64,000 nucleotides of DNA from positions 85,913 through 149,912 of the forward strand of contig JAEWBY010000079.1 of assembly GCA_023390905.1 (NCBI GenBank), read 5' to 3'. Below the pieces are notes generated by a model. The model saw only the letters and a list, made by a program, of their open reading frames with translations, had not been told where the DNA came from and did no database searches. Position numbers and translations under genes: made by a program. The stretch is from Pseudomonadota bacterium. GTDB lineage: Bacteria > Pseudomonadota > Gammaproteobacteria > Xanthomonadales > Xanthomonadaceae. Position 1 is the stretch's first letter. Every line of letters starts with the position of its first letter. Positions 50,099 to 59,364 of this stretch are shown here, piece after piece.

Positions 50099-50659
50099 AT
50101 GAACAACAAGACACTCTGGATCGCGGGCACCGCACTGCTGGTGGTGCTGGTCTTCGTCATCGGCTGGATGGCCGGATCCCATCGCGGCAGCGAGCGGCTT
50201 GCGGCCGGCATCGCCACACCGCCCTCGGCGCCCGAACGACCGGCCGACCTGCCGCCACCGGGCCAGCAACTGGATGCAATCCGGCGCGGCGTTCCGGTGG
50301 ATCAGGAAGCCGCACCGCCGCCGATGGCGCACGTGGAGAACGCGGACATCAAGCGGGTGCGCAACTATCCGATGCAGCCGCCGACCATTCCGCACGCCAT
50401 CGACAACTACCAGGTCGACAAGAACAGCAACCGCTGCATGCTGTGCCATTCGCGCGCCAACGCCGCCACGTTCCAGGCGCCGCCGGTCAGCGTGACGCAT
50501 TACATGGATCGCGATGACCAGTTCCTGGCGACCATTTCCCCGCGCCGCTACTTCTGCAACCAGTGCCACATCGTGCAGACCGATGCGCCGGTGCTGGTGC
50601 AGAACAACTTCCAGGACATCGACAGCCTGATCGCCGCGCCGCCGCCGGGAGGGCAATGA
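50099..50659 (+). CDS. napB: NapB dihaem cytochrome c subunit
   Basis: A 186-residue dihaem electron-transfer subunit that feeds NapA. It has an N-terminal membrane or signal helix (about residues 5-25), an Ala/Pro-rich stretch, then haem motifs CMLCHSRANA and CNQCHIVQTD. A CGGAGG site stands before the ATG. The stop is 3 bases before napC. Confidence 0.93.
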   Translation: MNNKTLWIAGTALLVVLVFVIGWMAGSHRGSERLAAGIATPPSAPERPADLPPPGQQLDAIRRGVPVDQEAAPPPMAHVENADIKRVRNYPMQPPTIPHAIDNYQVDKNSNRCMLCHSRANAATFQAPPVSVTHYMDRDDQFLATISPRRYFCNQCHIVQTDAPVLVQNNFQDIDSLIAAPPPGGQ

Positions 50660-50662
50660 GCC

Positions 50663-51262
50663 ATGTGGCAGCGAATCAAGACGCGCGCGTGTTCCCTCTG
50701 GGGCACCCTGCGCCGGCCCAGCCGGCATTACAGCCTGGGCTTTCTCACCGTGGCGGGCTTCATCACCGGCATTCTGTTCTGGGGCGGATTCAATACCGCG
50801 CTGGAAGCGACCAACACCGAAAAGTTCTGCACGAGTTGCCACGAGATGCAGGACAACGTCTTCCAGGAACTGAAGACCACCATCCACTACACCAATCGTT
50901 CCGGCGTGCGCGCGACCTGCCCGGACTGCCACGTGCCGCACAACTGGACGGACAAGATCGCCCGCAAGATGCAGGCCTCCAAGGAAGTTTGGGGCAAGAT
51001 TTTCGGCACCATCGACACGCGCGAGAAGTTCCTCGATCACCGGCTCGAGTTGGCCATGCACGAATGGGATCGGCTCAAGGCGAACGATTCACTGGAATGC
51101 CGCAACTGCCACGACTTCAATTCCATGGACCTGACCCGGCAGAGTTCACGCGCCGCGCAGATCCACAAGCTGTGGCTCGGTCCGGAGAAAAAGACCTGCA
51201 TCGATTGCCACAAGGGCGTGGCGCATCACCTGCCCGACATGACGGGTGTACCGCAGGGGTAA
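50663..51262 (+). CDS. napC: NapC tetrahaem quinol dehydrogenase
   Basis: A membrane-anchored NapC/NirT cytochrome of 199 residues. It has one N-terminal helix (YSLGFLTVAGFITGILFWGG) and four haem motifs: CTSCHEMQ, CPDCHVPH, CRNCHDFN and CIDCHKGV. It takes electrons from quinol to NapB. It is the last nap gene; 51263-51429 has nothing recognisable. Confidence 0.95.
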   Translation: MWQRIKTRACSLWGTLRRPSRHYSLGFLTVAGFITGILFWGGFNTALEATNTEKFCTSCHEMQDNVFQELKTTIHYTNRSGVRATCPDCHVPHNWTDKIARKMQASKEVWGKIFGTIDTREKFLDHRLELAMHEWDRLKANDSLECRNCHDFNSMDLTRQSSRAAQIHKLWLGPEKKTCIDCHKGVAHHLPDMTGVPQG

Positions 51263-51429
51263 ACGGCGGCGCTGCAGTTCGTGGCGGGTCAAGCCACCGC
51301 AGCGGTGCACCGTCAGCCGCGAACCGGATTGAAGTGCTGTACAGCGCTTTGGCTGGCGCGGCATTTTCCCACCGCCAGATGCGGAGCAGGCCTACATGCG
51401 CGCCCTGCATGAAGGGCCATGCTGGCGGC

Positions 51430-51864
51430 ATGAAGACTCCATTCGCAGCGATCATCATCGCCCTGCTCCCGTCCACGGCGGACGCAATGCCGGTGGGCGC
51501 CGATGACAATGTTTTCAAGTGCCAGGCCACGGACGGGTACACGGTGTATCAGTCATCCCCCTGCACCGGCGGGCAGCGTGAGCTGAAGCGCTGGGAGACA
51601 TCCACCGGAACGCCGAGCCGCGAGGACGCGAGGCAACGGGCACAGGTGGAGCAGGCCATCGAACGTGCGCGCCAGAGTGTGCGGGCGCACAACGCGCGCG
51701 TGGCGCGTGGGCGGTCTTCGTCGGCACGGGTACGCGCGAGTGGCGCCGACGCCTGCGACGCCGCGCGTGCCAAGCGCGAAGCGGCACTTGCGCGTGCAGG
51801 GCTGAAACGAAACTTCGCACTGCTGCGGACGCTCGACGATGCGGTGTTCAGCGCATGTCGTTAG
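51430..51864 (+). CDS. Secreted DUF4124-like protein
   Basis: A 144-residue protein with a signal peptide (ending about ADA, residue 19). A short DUF4124-type domain follows (VFKCQATDGYTVYQSSPC), then a long basic helical stretch and a C-terminal module, CDAARAKREAALARAGLKRN, FALLRTLDDAVFSAC. The same two-part layout occurs at 59423-59830. The function of DUF4124 is unknown. It is not part of nap in any obvious way. Confidence 0.75.
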   Translation: MKTPFAAIIIALLPSTADAMPVGADDNVFKCQATDGYTVYQSSPCTGGQRELKRWETSTGTPSREDARQRAQVEQAIERARQSVRAHNARVARGRSSSARVRASGADACDAARAKREAALARAGLKRNFALLRTLDDAVFSACR

Positions 51865-51944
51865 CACCGCCGATGATCGAACGCAATGCGCGACACCGAG
51901 TCCGCCGGGGGAGCCAGAGCCGCGCGCATCGCTGCGCCACGATG

Positions 51945-53921
51945 CTAGAAGGCCCCCGCCGCCCTGATCCGCGTGGCGTGACTGCCCTCGCGCAACTGCG
52001 TCATCAGATGATCGAAATACCGATCGATATAGCTGATGCCGTTCTCTTCATCGAGCAGATACGGATTCATCAGCGTGTGGCGAAGGATGACCAGATGATC
52101 CATGCCGGTGTGCTCGTTCAGCGAATCGGGTGCGATGCCCAGGCTGAACAGCACCTCGCGCAAGGTCTCCAGGCCGACCAGCGACTGCCGCACGGTCGTG
52201 ATGGATGCAAAAAACTGCTTGACCTGCAGCGGCCGTGCCGGGTCGGTCCGCAGTTCGTTGAACAACTGGCGCATGAAGGCATTGGTGACGGCCAGTTCGG
52301 TGTTGCCGGCGGGATTGATCGCCAGACAGACCAGATTGGTGTCGGGCGGCGTCAACACGCGCACGCTGGCCCAGGGCGCGATGGCGCGCGCGAACCGACC
52401 GGCGCTGGCGCAGAACGCTTCGGCCGCCAGGATCGTGTGGCGCGGCAAAAGCCCGAAGTTGCGATGATCCAGTGGCAGCACCTTATGGGTGACATAGACC
52501 GCCGCCGCCGCTGCGCCAGGCTTGGAGCCCTCGATGACATACTGGCCCATCTGCCCGTAGCGATCGTGGTAGTCCACGCCGTCGGCATCATCGAACACGT
52601 AGTCGGCCCGTTCGGACAGCAGGCCGAACATGCGATGGTCGCGACAGATGAACGCGCCGGCGCCATACGGCAGATAGCCCAGCTTGTGCGGATCCACGGT
52701 CACCGAATCTACGTCGGCCAGGGATGCGAACGCGCGATACACTGCGGGCTTGGGGAAATCGCGGTATTCGCCGCGCACTTCCTCGAAGCTGCGGAAACTG
52801 CCGTCCTCATTGCGGAAGAGCGTGGTCAGGTAGCCGCCCCACGCTGCATCGACATGAACGCTGAAGCCGAACCCGCGCGCGGCGGCGGCGTTGCGCGTCG
52901 CAACCACCGCATCGATGGGGTCGATCGTGCCGTACTCCGTGCTGCCCAGCACCGCCATGGCCGCAAGAATCGGCGTGCGCTCGCGTTCGCAGCGTTCGAC
53001 CGCATGCTGGAACGCCACCGCATCCAGTCGCATGTCGGCGGTCGGGATCAGTTCCAGTTGCTGCCGGCCCAGGCCGAGCAGCTTCATCCCCTTGCTCCAG
53101 GAATAATGCGCGGTGATCGGCACCAGCACCTTGGGCACCTTCAGTTGCGGGTGCGCGGCGATGAAGCCGGCCAGTCCCAGATGCTCGACACGCTCGCGTT
53201 CGACGCGCTCGACCCATCGCACTCGCTCGCTCTCACCCTGTTGCGAAAGCCACTCCTGCCATTCCAGGTACCACGCGAGATCGTTCCGCGTGTCCAGGTT
53301 GAACGCCTGCCAGTCGTCCTCGGGCAGGGAGGGCAACGGCACCTGTGCCGAGCGCAGCGCAACCGGAAACGCCTTTCGCGCCAGCGCCAGGCGCAACGCC
53401 TGGTAGTTGGCGTTGGTGCCACCGGAACACAGATGCCCGACGGCGCACGCCGGCTGCGCGGGATCGGCGGGAAATCCCAGCATCCGCGCCAGTTGCAGGC
53501 CCACCAGGACTTCCAGCTTCACCGTGATGGGCGCGGCATCGCCACTGACGTTGTTCGGGTTGTAGGGCAGGGTCATCATCTGCGCCGCCAATCCGGGCAG
53601 CAGCAGATCCGAGGCCATGTGCCCGATGTAGCGGGGGCTGTGGAAAGGCACGGACTGCTTCAGCGCCGCGGACAACTGATGCAGTTCGCGCCGCATCCGC
53701 GCCTCGAATGCCTGGTAGCGCACGTGATGCGCCGCGGTGGTCGGGATGGCCGGCGGATCCTCGGGATGGAAGTTGCGCCGCCAGTGCACGTGATCGCGGA
53801 AGAACTCCAGCATCAGCTTTTCGAGCAGGCTGTCGTTTTCACCATAGGGTCCGAGGAAGCACGCATCGAGCGTGCGCCGCTCGGCGGTGGCGGAGGAATC
53901 GGCTGGCGTGGGTATCGGCAT
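51945..53921 (-). CDS. Group II PLP-dependent amino acid decarboxylase (tyrosine decarboxylase-like)
   Basis: A 658-residue PLP enzyme. Its active-site lysine is in VTVDPHKLGYLPYGAGAF, and HVDAAWGGYL gives the Asp that holds the cofactor. The N-terminal FHSPRYIGHMASDLLLPGLA, LPYNPNNVSGDAAPITV and the length resemble the long bacterial tyrosine/aromatic amino acid decarboxylases rather than the 460-residue glutamate type. The substrate cannot be read off. An FNR-type box (53956-53969) lies 35 bases upstream, so it belongs to the anaerobic regulon. It could serve pH homeostasis or CO2-producing amine formation in anoxia; that is a guess. Confidence 0.85.
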   Translation of the reverse strand: MPIPTPADSSATAERRTLDACFLGPYGENDSLLEKLMLEFFRDHVHWRRNFHPEDPPAIPTTAAHHVRYQAFEARMRRELHQLSAALKQSVPFHSPRYIGHMASDLLLPGLAAQMMTLPYNPNNVSGDAAPITVKLEVLVGLQLARMLGFPADPAQPACAVGHLCSGGTNANYQALRLALARKAFPVALRSAQVPLPSLPEDDWQAFNLDTRNDLAWYLEWQEWLSQQGESERVRWVERVERERVEHLGLAGFIAAHPQLKVPKVLVPITAHYSWSKGMKLLGLGRQQLELIPTADMRLDAVAFQHAVERCERERTPILAAMAVLGSTEYGTIDPIDAVVATRNAAAARGFGFSVHVDAAWGGYLTTLFRNEDGSFRSFEEVRGEYRDFPKPAVYRAFASLADVDSVTVDPHKLGYLPYGAGAFICRDHRMFGLLSERADYVFDDADGVDYHDRYGQMGQYVIEGSKPGAAAAAVYVTHKVLPLDHRNFGLLPRHTILAAEAFCASAGRFARAIAPWASVRVLTPPDTNLVCLAINPAGNTELAVTNAFMRQLFNELRTDPARPLQVKQFFASITTVRQSLVGLETLREVLFSLGIAPDSLNEHTGMDHLVILRHTLMNPYLLDEENGISYIDRYFDHLMTQLREGSHATRIRAAGAF

Positions 53922-53955
53922 GCGGCCAGCGTAGGGACCGGCGGGCACGCGGGCG

Positions 53956-53969
53956 CTGATCCAGATCAA
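53956..53969. promoter_or_regulatory. FNR/ANR-type box upstream of the decarboxylase
   Basis: On the minus strand TTGATCTGGATCAG: one mismatch at the last base, 35 bases before the ATG. The right-most box of the series, and the right boundary of the regulon in this window. Confidence 0.7.
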
Positions 53970-54107
53970 AGCGCCGGCAGGAACGTGATCGGAACCCTGT
54001 GCAGCGTATCGAGGCCCGACGGACCGCGGTCAGCCGCCCATGGACGGCGGCGAGAGAGCGAACTACGTTCGGGCGATCGTCGTCCCTCATCGCCATCACG
54101 CCTCGGG

Positions 54108-56060
54108 TCACCAGCGTACCCAGCCCAGCTCGTCGGGCGACCCGTCCGGATGCGAGGCCCAGAACAGCCGGTTGCGCGCTTCCGGACATCCCGTACCGGT
54201 CTGATAACTCACCAGCGCGCCTTGGTTCGCATGCAGATCCACGGCATGGCAACTGCCGTACGAATCGCGGAAAAGGAAGTGCTGCGTCGCCTGCCAATAA
54301 GGCGCGGCCGGTGTACCGGGTTGATGGTAGTTGTGGTTCACGTCATGGCGCAGGCGGGCGTAATAGCGGGCCACGCCCGGGCGCCAGCGTTCCCGCCGCA
54401 GCGAAACGGTCTGACTCATGTCCACGCCGCCGTACTCGTACACCAGCGTGAGCGGCAGGACGAGGTAGTCGGCATCGTCCACGATGAGCGTGCCGTCGCG
54501 CCATTGCCGCGTGATCGCCGTGCTCCGGCTGTCCAGTTCGACCAGTTGCAGATACGCGTCGTTTTCCGTGCCGGCCGGATCCCGCGCGTAGAAGCTCTGC
54601 TTGTCCCTGAAGGCGAGTGAACGGGTGACCTGCGTGCGGATGCGCCCGCGCGCGGTGTCGATATAGCCTTCAAGCTCGTATTGATGCAGCGAACCGGTGA
54701 TGACCAGGCCCTGCACCTCGCCTGCCGAAGTGCGATGCAGCGTGTCGCTCCGGGTCGGTGCGGGCATGGACGCCATCGTGTTGCGGGTGATCTGCCCGGT
54801 GACCTGCGGGGTCTGCGCATCCCGGTAAATCAGGACGGTGCCCGACACGTCGAAATCGGCCAGGTTGTCCGACGTGTTCATCGACAACGAAACCGAATGC
54901 GTCGCGCCATCGCTCAGCAGCCCGGCAAACGGCGTCAGATCCACGCGATAGGGCAGGTAATTCAACGCGAATGGCGCCGGTACCGGCTGATAAAGCGGCG
55001 TGGATGTCCACGATGCGCTGAACTGCGGATGCAGCTTGGGCAGGATCGGGGCCAGCCCGGCCGGCTGGCCGTCGATGCTGACCATCACCTCACGGAAGCT
55101 GCCACCGGTGCAGCCTTGCGGGACGGGCGCGCCTTCCAGGCCAAGGCGCTCCGGACCGATCGCATACGGATGCGTCAGTTCCGGGAATTCGGTCAGCAGT
55201 GCCTCCGGCAAGCAGGTGAACCAGTGCAGGTCGTTGCCGTAGCGCGGTTGGGCGATGACGTCCAGATACGCACGCTCCACGTTGCGCGGAAACGCCAGCG
55301 TGGCGGCCAGTGGCGTGGTCGGCGAAAGCAGTTCGCCAAAGCCGCGCGGACTCAGCGAGATCACCTGATCGGGCACACGCTGCGCGCGATTCTGCGGGTT
55401 GGCGGGGTAGAACAGCAACGTGGCGCTGACGCGATAGCGCGAACGGAATACTTCCGAATAGCGCGGGCGTGCACGCAGTTCGAGAAAACCGCGCCCGGCG
55501 GCTTTGAGCACCGCGCTGTAATCGGTGACATCACGCTCCACGCGCCAATGCGTGGGCCCGCTGTTGAACTGTCCGCCGCCCGCATACAGGGGCACGCCGC
55601 CGACCGCCAGTTGCGCCAGCGTAAGCCCGTCCTGGTAGGCCGACGGTGCATCGTTGCCGACTGCCACTTTCAGGATGACCTTGGCCCACGGGCCCGCGCA
55701 GCCTACCGGCGGCGCATACGCAAACGTATCGCTCTCGTCGCTGAAGTAGGCCCGCCCCGGCTCGTAGAGCTCCACATCGCGGAACAATTCGACGATGCAC
55801 GGCGTTCCCGACGCACGCGGCACGTGTGCGGTGGCGTCCACGGTGTCGGTCGTTCCGATGGACGGCGCGGCGGCCACGGTGGCGGCGGAAGGTTCGGCCT
55901 TCATGAATCCGCCGTATGACGCCCAGGGCAGGATCGCTGGCGCGGTTCCCGGCATTTCAGCAAGGGTCGGGCTCGGCTTAAATGCCGACGCCGCGAAGGC
56001 GGCGAGGACCGCGGCGGGCACCAGGACCAACAACCACCGGACGCGCGACGGGCGATTCAT
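54108..56060 (-). CDS. Peptide-N4-asparagine amidase A (PNGase A-type)
   Basis: PNGase A enzymes release N-glycans from glycopeptides. The 650-residue protein has an N-terminal membrane or signal helix (about residues 8-28) and a Thr/Ala-rich linker. The PNGase A domain starts at CIVELFRDVELYEPGRAY. Features include GPWAKVILKVAVGNDAPSAY, LPYRVDLTPFAGLLSDG and VSLSMNTSDNLADFDVSGTV. Similar acid-active amidases are known from Dyella and Terriglobus. The ATG at 56060 has GGAGG at good spacing (the in-frame TTG at 56066 is less likely). GH47 at 95-1552 would act on the freed high-mannose glycan. Confidence 0.85.
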   Translation of the reverse strand: MNRPSRVRWLLVLVPAAVLAAFAASAFKPSPTLAEMPGTAPAILPWASYGGFMKAEPSAATVAAAPSIGTTDTVDATAHVPRASGTPCIVELFRDVELYEPGRAYFSDESDTFAYAPPVGCAGPWAKVILKVAVGNDAPSAYQDGLTLAQLAVGGVPLYAGGGQFNSGPTHWRVERDVTDYSAVLKAAGRGFLELRARPRYSEVFRSRYRVSATLLFYPANPQNRAQRVPDQVISLSPRGFGELLSPTTPLAATLAFPRNVERAYLDVIAQPRYGNDLHWFTCLPEALLTEFPELTHPYAIGPERLGLEGAPVPQGCTGGSFREVMVSIDGQPAGLAPILPKLHPQFSASWTSTPLYQPVPAPFALNYLPYRVDLTPFAGLLSDGATHSVSLSMNTSDNLADFDVSGTVLIYRDAQTPQVTGQITRNTMASMPAPTRSDTLHRTSAGEVQGLVITGSLHQYELEGYIDTARGRIRTQVTRSLAFRDKQSFYARDPAGTENDAYLQLVELDSRSTAITRQWRDGTLIVDDADYLVLPLTLVYEYGGVDMSQTVSLRRERWRPGVARYYARLRHDVNHNYHQPGTPAAPYWQATQHFLFRDSYGSCHAVDLHANQGALVSYQTGTGCPEARNRLFWASHPDGSPDELGWVRW

Positions 56061-56168
56061 CGTCAACCTCCGCAGGAGTGGATCGATCGCGATCGGCAGG
56101 CGCGACAGCGCCGCATGTCCTCAGCATGCGTTGAGCGATGTGGTCAGCACGCGAACAGAAAACCCTGA

Positions 56169-56705
56169 CTAGCGGACCGGACCGCAAATTCCAATGTTCG
56201 CATCCAGCGCGGCGATCACGCGTTCCAGGACCAGATCCGGTGAGCCGTCGATGTCGACCGTGAGCACGTCCGGCTCGGCCAGCGGAACTTCAAGCGCGTC
56301 GAACTGGCTCGGCAACAATTGCAGTGGCATGAAGTGCCCATCGCGAGCCGCGATGCGCGCGGCGATCAGGTCCGCCTCGCCACGCAGGAAGACAAAGCGC
56401 AGCGGGGCACCGCACATGCGCAGGCGCTGACGATGCGCGGCGCGAAGGCCGGAAAACGCCAGCACGCAGGGGCGCTGCAGATTAGCCATGCGCCTCAGCT
56501 CGCACCCCAGCGCATCCACCCACGGCTCACGCTGCCGATCGTCGAGCGGAATACCCGAGGCCATCTGCGCGCGCGCCGCCATGGAATGAAAGTCGTCGGC
56601 ATCGAGGAAAACCAATCCATAGTGCTGGGCCAGACCCATCGCCACGGTGGTCTTTCCACTCCCCGCGACGCCCGTGACGACGATGGAACAGGGCAGGGCA
56701 CTCAT
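56169..56705 (-). CDS. gntK: Gluconokinase
   Basis: GntK phosphorylates gluconate to 6-phosphogluconate. The 178-residue protein has Walker A VTGVAGSGKTT (about residue 10), DADDFHSMAARAQMASGIPL, then DRQREPWVDAL, CVLAFSGLRAAHRQRLR and DGHFMPLQLLPSQFDALE, which are all gluconokinase signatures. It stands alone between the amidase and a secreted protein. No gluconate transporter is near. Confidence 0.93.
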   Translation of the reverse strand: MSALPCSIVVTGVAGSGKTTVAMGLAQHYGLVFLDADDFHSMAARAQMASGIPLDDRQREPWVDALGCELRRMANLQRPCVLAFSGLRAAHRQRLRMCGAPLRFVFLRGEADLIAARIAARDGHFMPLQLLPSQFDALEVPLAEPDVLTVDIDGSPDLVLERVIAALDANIGICGPVR

Positions 56706-56867
56706 CAAACGAGCCACAAGGAGGATGGACCGGACATCCCTGTCCCCCACGCCACGGTGGCGGATGCATGAGGGCGTGATTGGATGCAATCCATTGCGGA
56801 GCCGGGGATGCGCATGCCCGCAGCATAGCGGGAACGGTGTAATCTCAACGCATTCGGGGAGAGGCTC

Positions 56868-57281
56868 ATGGGAAGAACCTTTGCATGGCTGCTGATGATG
56901 GTCGCGGCAAGCGCATCGGCGCAGGTGAGGACGGCCAGGGGGAACGGCACGCCCGCGCCGCCGCCCGCGTCGAAGGCGGCCTACAACTCGATGTCGAAGG
57001 ACACCACGCCCTTCAACTGCGAGCAGTACCGTCGTCATCCGCATCCCTCGATGGTCGGTTTCTGCCAGAGCATCGAAACCATGACGCTACAGAACGAAGC
57101 GCAACGTGCGGGGCGGCCGGGGCCATCTTCCAGCGTCGTTGCCTTGCCCGCACTCGGCTCGCCCGAATCCGCACAACTCGGTTATGCATGCATCGGCGGA
57201 CAGGCGTTCCGGCGATTGTCGAATGGTTGGGAGCAGGTGCACTCGCCGGACGGTGGGTGGCAGCGCTGCCGGGGCGGGTAG
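56868..57281 (+). CDS. Secreted protein of unknown function
   Basis: A 137-residue protein with a clear signal peptide (MGRTFAWLLMMVAASASAQV, cleavage about residue 19) and a GAGAGG ribosome site. The mature part is rich in Pro, Ala and Ser and contains CEQYRRHPHPSMVGFC and a C-terminal YACIGGQAFRRLSNGWEQVH. The four Cys could form two disulfides. No family recognised. Confidence 0.6.
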   Translation: MGRTFAWLLMMVAASASAQVRTARGNGTPAPPPASKAAYNSMSKDTTPFNCEQYRRHPHPSMVGFCQSIETMTLQNEAQRAGRPGPSSSVVALPALGSPESAQLGYACIGGQAFRRLSNGWEQVHSPDGGWQRCRGG

Positions 57282-57321
57282 GCGAGTGATGGATATGCAC
57301 GCATCGAACGAGGGGGAACCA

Positions 57322-57705
57322 ATGAACGAATCAAGCAAGAAAGATCTGATTGAACGCTATCTCGCCGCGTACAACGCGTTCGACGTGGACAGCATGCTCG
57401 CGCTGCTGAGCCAGGACATCCGGTTCGAAAATTACTGCGGCAACGTGCTGACGGCAGAAGCCACGGGCCGCGACGAGTTCCGGCGACTCGCCGAACGCGC
57501 AAGCACGCTGTTTTCAGAACGCGAGCAACGCATCGCCGCGCTGCAGTTCAATCACGATGCGGCCATCGCGACGATTGACTACCACGGTACGCTTGCCATG
57601 GATATTCCCGAAGGTCCCGTTGCTGGAACGGTGATCGACCTGCAGGGCAGCTCGGAGTTTTCATTCGATCACGATCGGATTGTCCGGATTGTCGATCGCA
57701 GTTGA
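57322..57705 (+). CDS. SnoaL/NTF2-like protein
   Basis: A 127-residue protein with the cone-shaped NTF2-like pattern: KKDLIERYLAAYNAFDVDSM, ALLSQDIRFENYCGN, AGTVIDLQGSSEFSFDHDRI. The family includes ketosteroid-isomerase-like proteins and many of no known activity. A strong GAGGGGGA site precedes the ATG at 57322; an upstream ATG at 57289 would add 11 residues. Confidence 0.8.
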   Translation: MNESSKKDLIERYLAAYNAFDVDSMLALLSQDIRFENYCGNVLTAEATGRDEFRRLAERASTLFSEREQRIAALQFNHDAAIATIDYHGTLAMDIPEGPVAGTVIDLQGSSEFSFDHDRIVRIVDRS

Positions 57706-57837
57706 TTGAACGAGGACGCATCCGGCTTTCGATATGGTTGACTCAACCGGGCCCATCCACGCGTCCCGGGATTGACATCCGTTTCACGAGGGCGCGCCCA
57801 CGCTCGTCGCTCATTCGCTGATGCTGCTGGGGCCGCC

Positions 57838-58914
57838 ATGAAGATGCATGCCGTGCAACGCAAGCTGCGTTCGTTCTTCCTTTCCCTGGCATGCGGACTG
57901 CTCGTCGCAGCGACGGCATTGCCGAGCCAGGCCGCGCATCTGGAATACGTGACCGGGGTCGATGGCACCATCACCGACATCACGCCGCAGCGCATCCTGT
58001 TTTTCACCATGGATGATTGGCGCCCCATCCTCAAGGTCTACAACCGGGCCACCGGCAGCCTGCGCGTCGTGCCCGATCCCAATGGCCACACACCGGGCTA
58101 CGAGCGGCTGACCGCGCGCGGCATCGTGTTCGGCACCACCGAGGATGACGAAACCTCGCTCTACGAATGGAACGGCGGCGCCGCGCCCATCTGGAATGAC
58201 GGCACGCCGCGCGGCATGCGCGTGAGCCCGAACAACCGGCGCTACGTCATCTGGCCGGAGTGGCGGCCCGGGCGCTATCTCGTGTTGCGCGACGTGCTGC
58301 AGTACAAGAACACGCTGATCGGAAACAGCCGCGTCGCCGACCTGGCGGACGTCAGCGACAATGGTGACGTCGTGTACACCGAAGGCCCGGCGCCCTACAA
58401 CATCTTCCGCTTCCGCGGCGGGCAGAGCGTGCAGATCACCCACGAAGCCACCTATTCGCATTTCAATCCGGTGACCGACGGAAACAATATCGTCTATCGC
58501 AAGCAGGTGTCGGCGACCGCATCGCGCATCGTCATGTACAACGACAGCCTCGGCGAAGTGGTGCTGCGCAACGACAGCACCACGTATTTCACGCCGCGTG
58601 CTGATTATTTCGCCAGCAGCGGATGGGTGGGTTTTACCCGCATCAACACGGTCAACGGCAACGCCGTGCGACAGGTGTGGCTGCGCTCGCCGCAAGGCCA
58701 GTTGAGCGCGGTTTCTCCGGCCGGCTCGGACGCATCCATTTTCGCGATGGAAGGCGGGCAGGTCATGTTCCTCAGCGATGGCTATCTCTACCTCGGTCGG
58801 CCGAACACCACGCCGGTGCTCGTCGCACCGTATGCCGAAGGCACCGGCAGCGCCTGGCTGATGGGGACGTGGTATGTCCACTTCGGCGGCGGGCTTTACC
58901 GGGTAGTGTTGTAG
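57838..58914 (+). CDS. Exported beta-propeller-like protein
   Basis: A 358-residue protein with a signal peptide (about residues 1-32, ending SQA). The mature part has repeats of about 45 residues with Trp/Tyr-rich strands and D/N-G turns, e.g. ERLTARGIVFGTTEDDETSL, YEWNGG, NIFRFRGGQSVQITH, VWLRSPQGQLSAVSP. This is like TolB-type propellers. I recognise no enzyme motif. The start at 57838 was chosen because it begins the signal peptide. Confidence 0.7.
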   Translation: MKMHAVQRKLRSFFLSLACGLLVAATALPSQAAHLEYVTGVDGTITDITPQRILFFTMDDWRPILKVYNRATGSLRVVPDPNGHTPGYERLTARGIVFGTTEDDETSLYEWNGGAAPIWNDGTPRGMRVSPNNRRYVIWPEWRPGRYLVLRDVLQYKNTLIGNSRVADLADVSDNGDVVYTEGPAPYNIFRFRGGQSVQITHEATYSHFNPVTDGNNIVYRKQVSATASRIVMYNDSLGEVVLRNDSTTYFTPRADYFASSGWVGFTRINTVNGNAVRQVWLRSPQGQLSAVSPAGSDASIFAMEGGQVMFLSDGYLYLGRPNTTPVLVAPYAEGTGSAWLMGTWYVHFGGGLYRVVL

Positions 58915-58995
58915 CTTCCTGCTGAGAGCGGAGAACCCTCCGCCACGTATCGGCGTGCGTGTCCGTCAGGGCAGGGGTGGCATACCGCGGACATC

Positions 58996-59364
58996 ATGTT
59001 CGCGTTCGCCCTGGGTGTGCTTTCGGTCCGGGCGCTGGAACTCAAGAAGCTTGGCCGCTGAGCTGGTCCTCATTGGCGGATTGTTCGTTGAATTTCATTG
59101 GGCCGGTCCGATGCTGGTCTGGAGCTTCTGGTTGATGTTCTCCTGTCGTGGGTCATGGCGCTTCGTCATGCCCACCGCGTCGATGGCTCTGTTGTGCTAC
59201 GAGAATGGCAATCTATGGGCGCTGGGTTCCATCCCGTTCGTCCTGACGCTTCTGTTGCCTCAGCGCGATGCGGGCACGCAGCCGCTGAGGCGCGTGGTTC
59301 TTCTATGCCGATTATCCGTCCCATCTGTCCGCATTAGTGCTCTTGCACGTTTATATGGCGTGAC
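58996..59364 (+). pseudogene. Decayed TraX-family gene
   Basis: The 508-base stretch between 58914 and 59423 has no intact gene. Read in shifted frames it gives three successive blocks of a TraX-like acyltransferase membrane protein. They are HTADIMFAFALGVLSVRALE (ends in a stop), ELVLIGGLFVEFHWAGPMLV with MALLCYENGNLWALGSIPFV, and AWFFYADYPSHLSALVLLHV just before TGA at 59362-59364. The order and the FYA-YP-HL ending are as in TraX. At least two frameshifts are needed, and the 5' part is missing. Similarity is from memory of the family. Confidence 0.5.

Noticed and set aside
47571..50135. Open frame of about 850 codons antisense to napA
   Set aside because: Shadow of napA caused by codon bias; no recognisable domain.
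51855..54620. Long plus-strand frame across the decarboxylase
   Set aside because: It overlaps two well-supported minus-strand genes and encodes low-complexity Arg/Gln-rich sequence.
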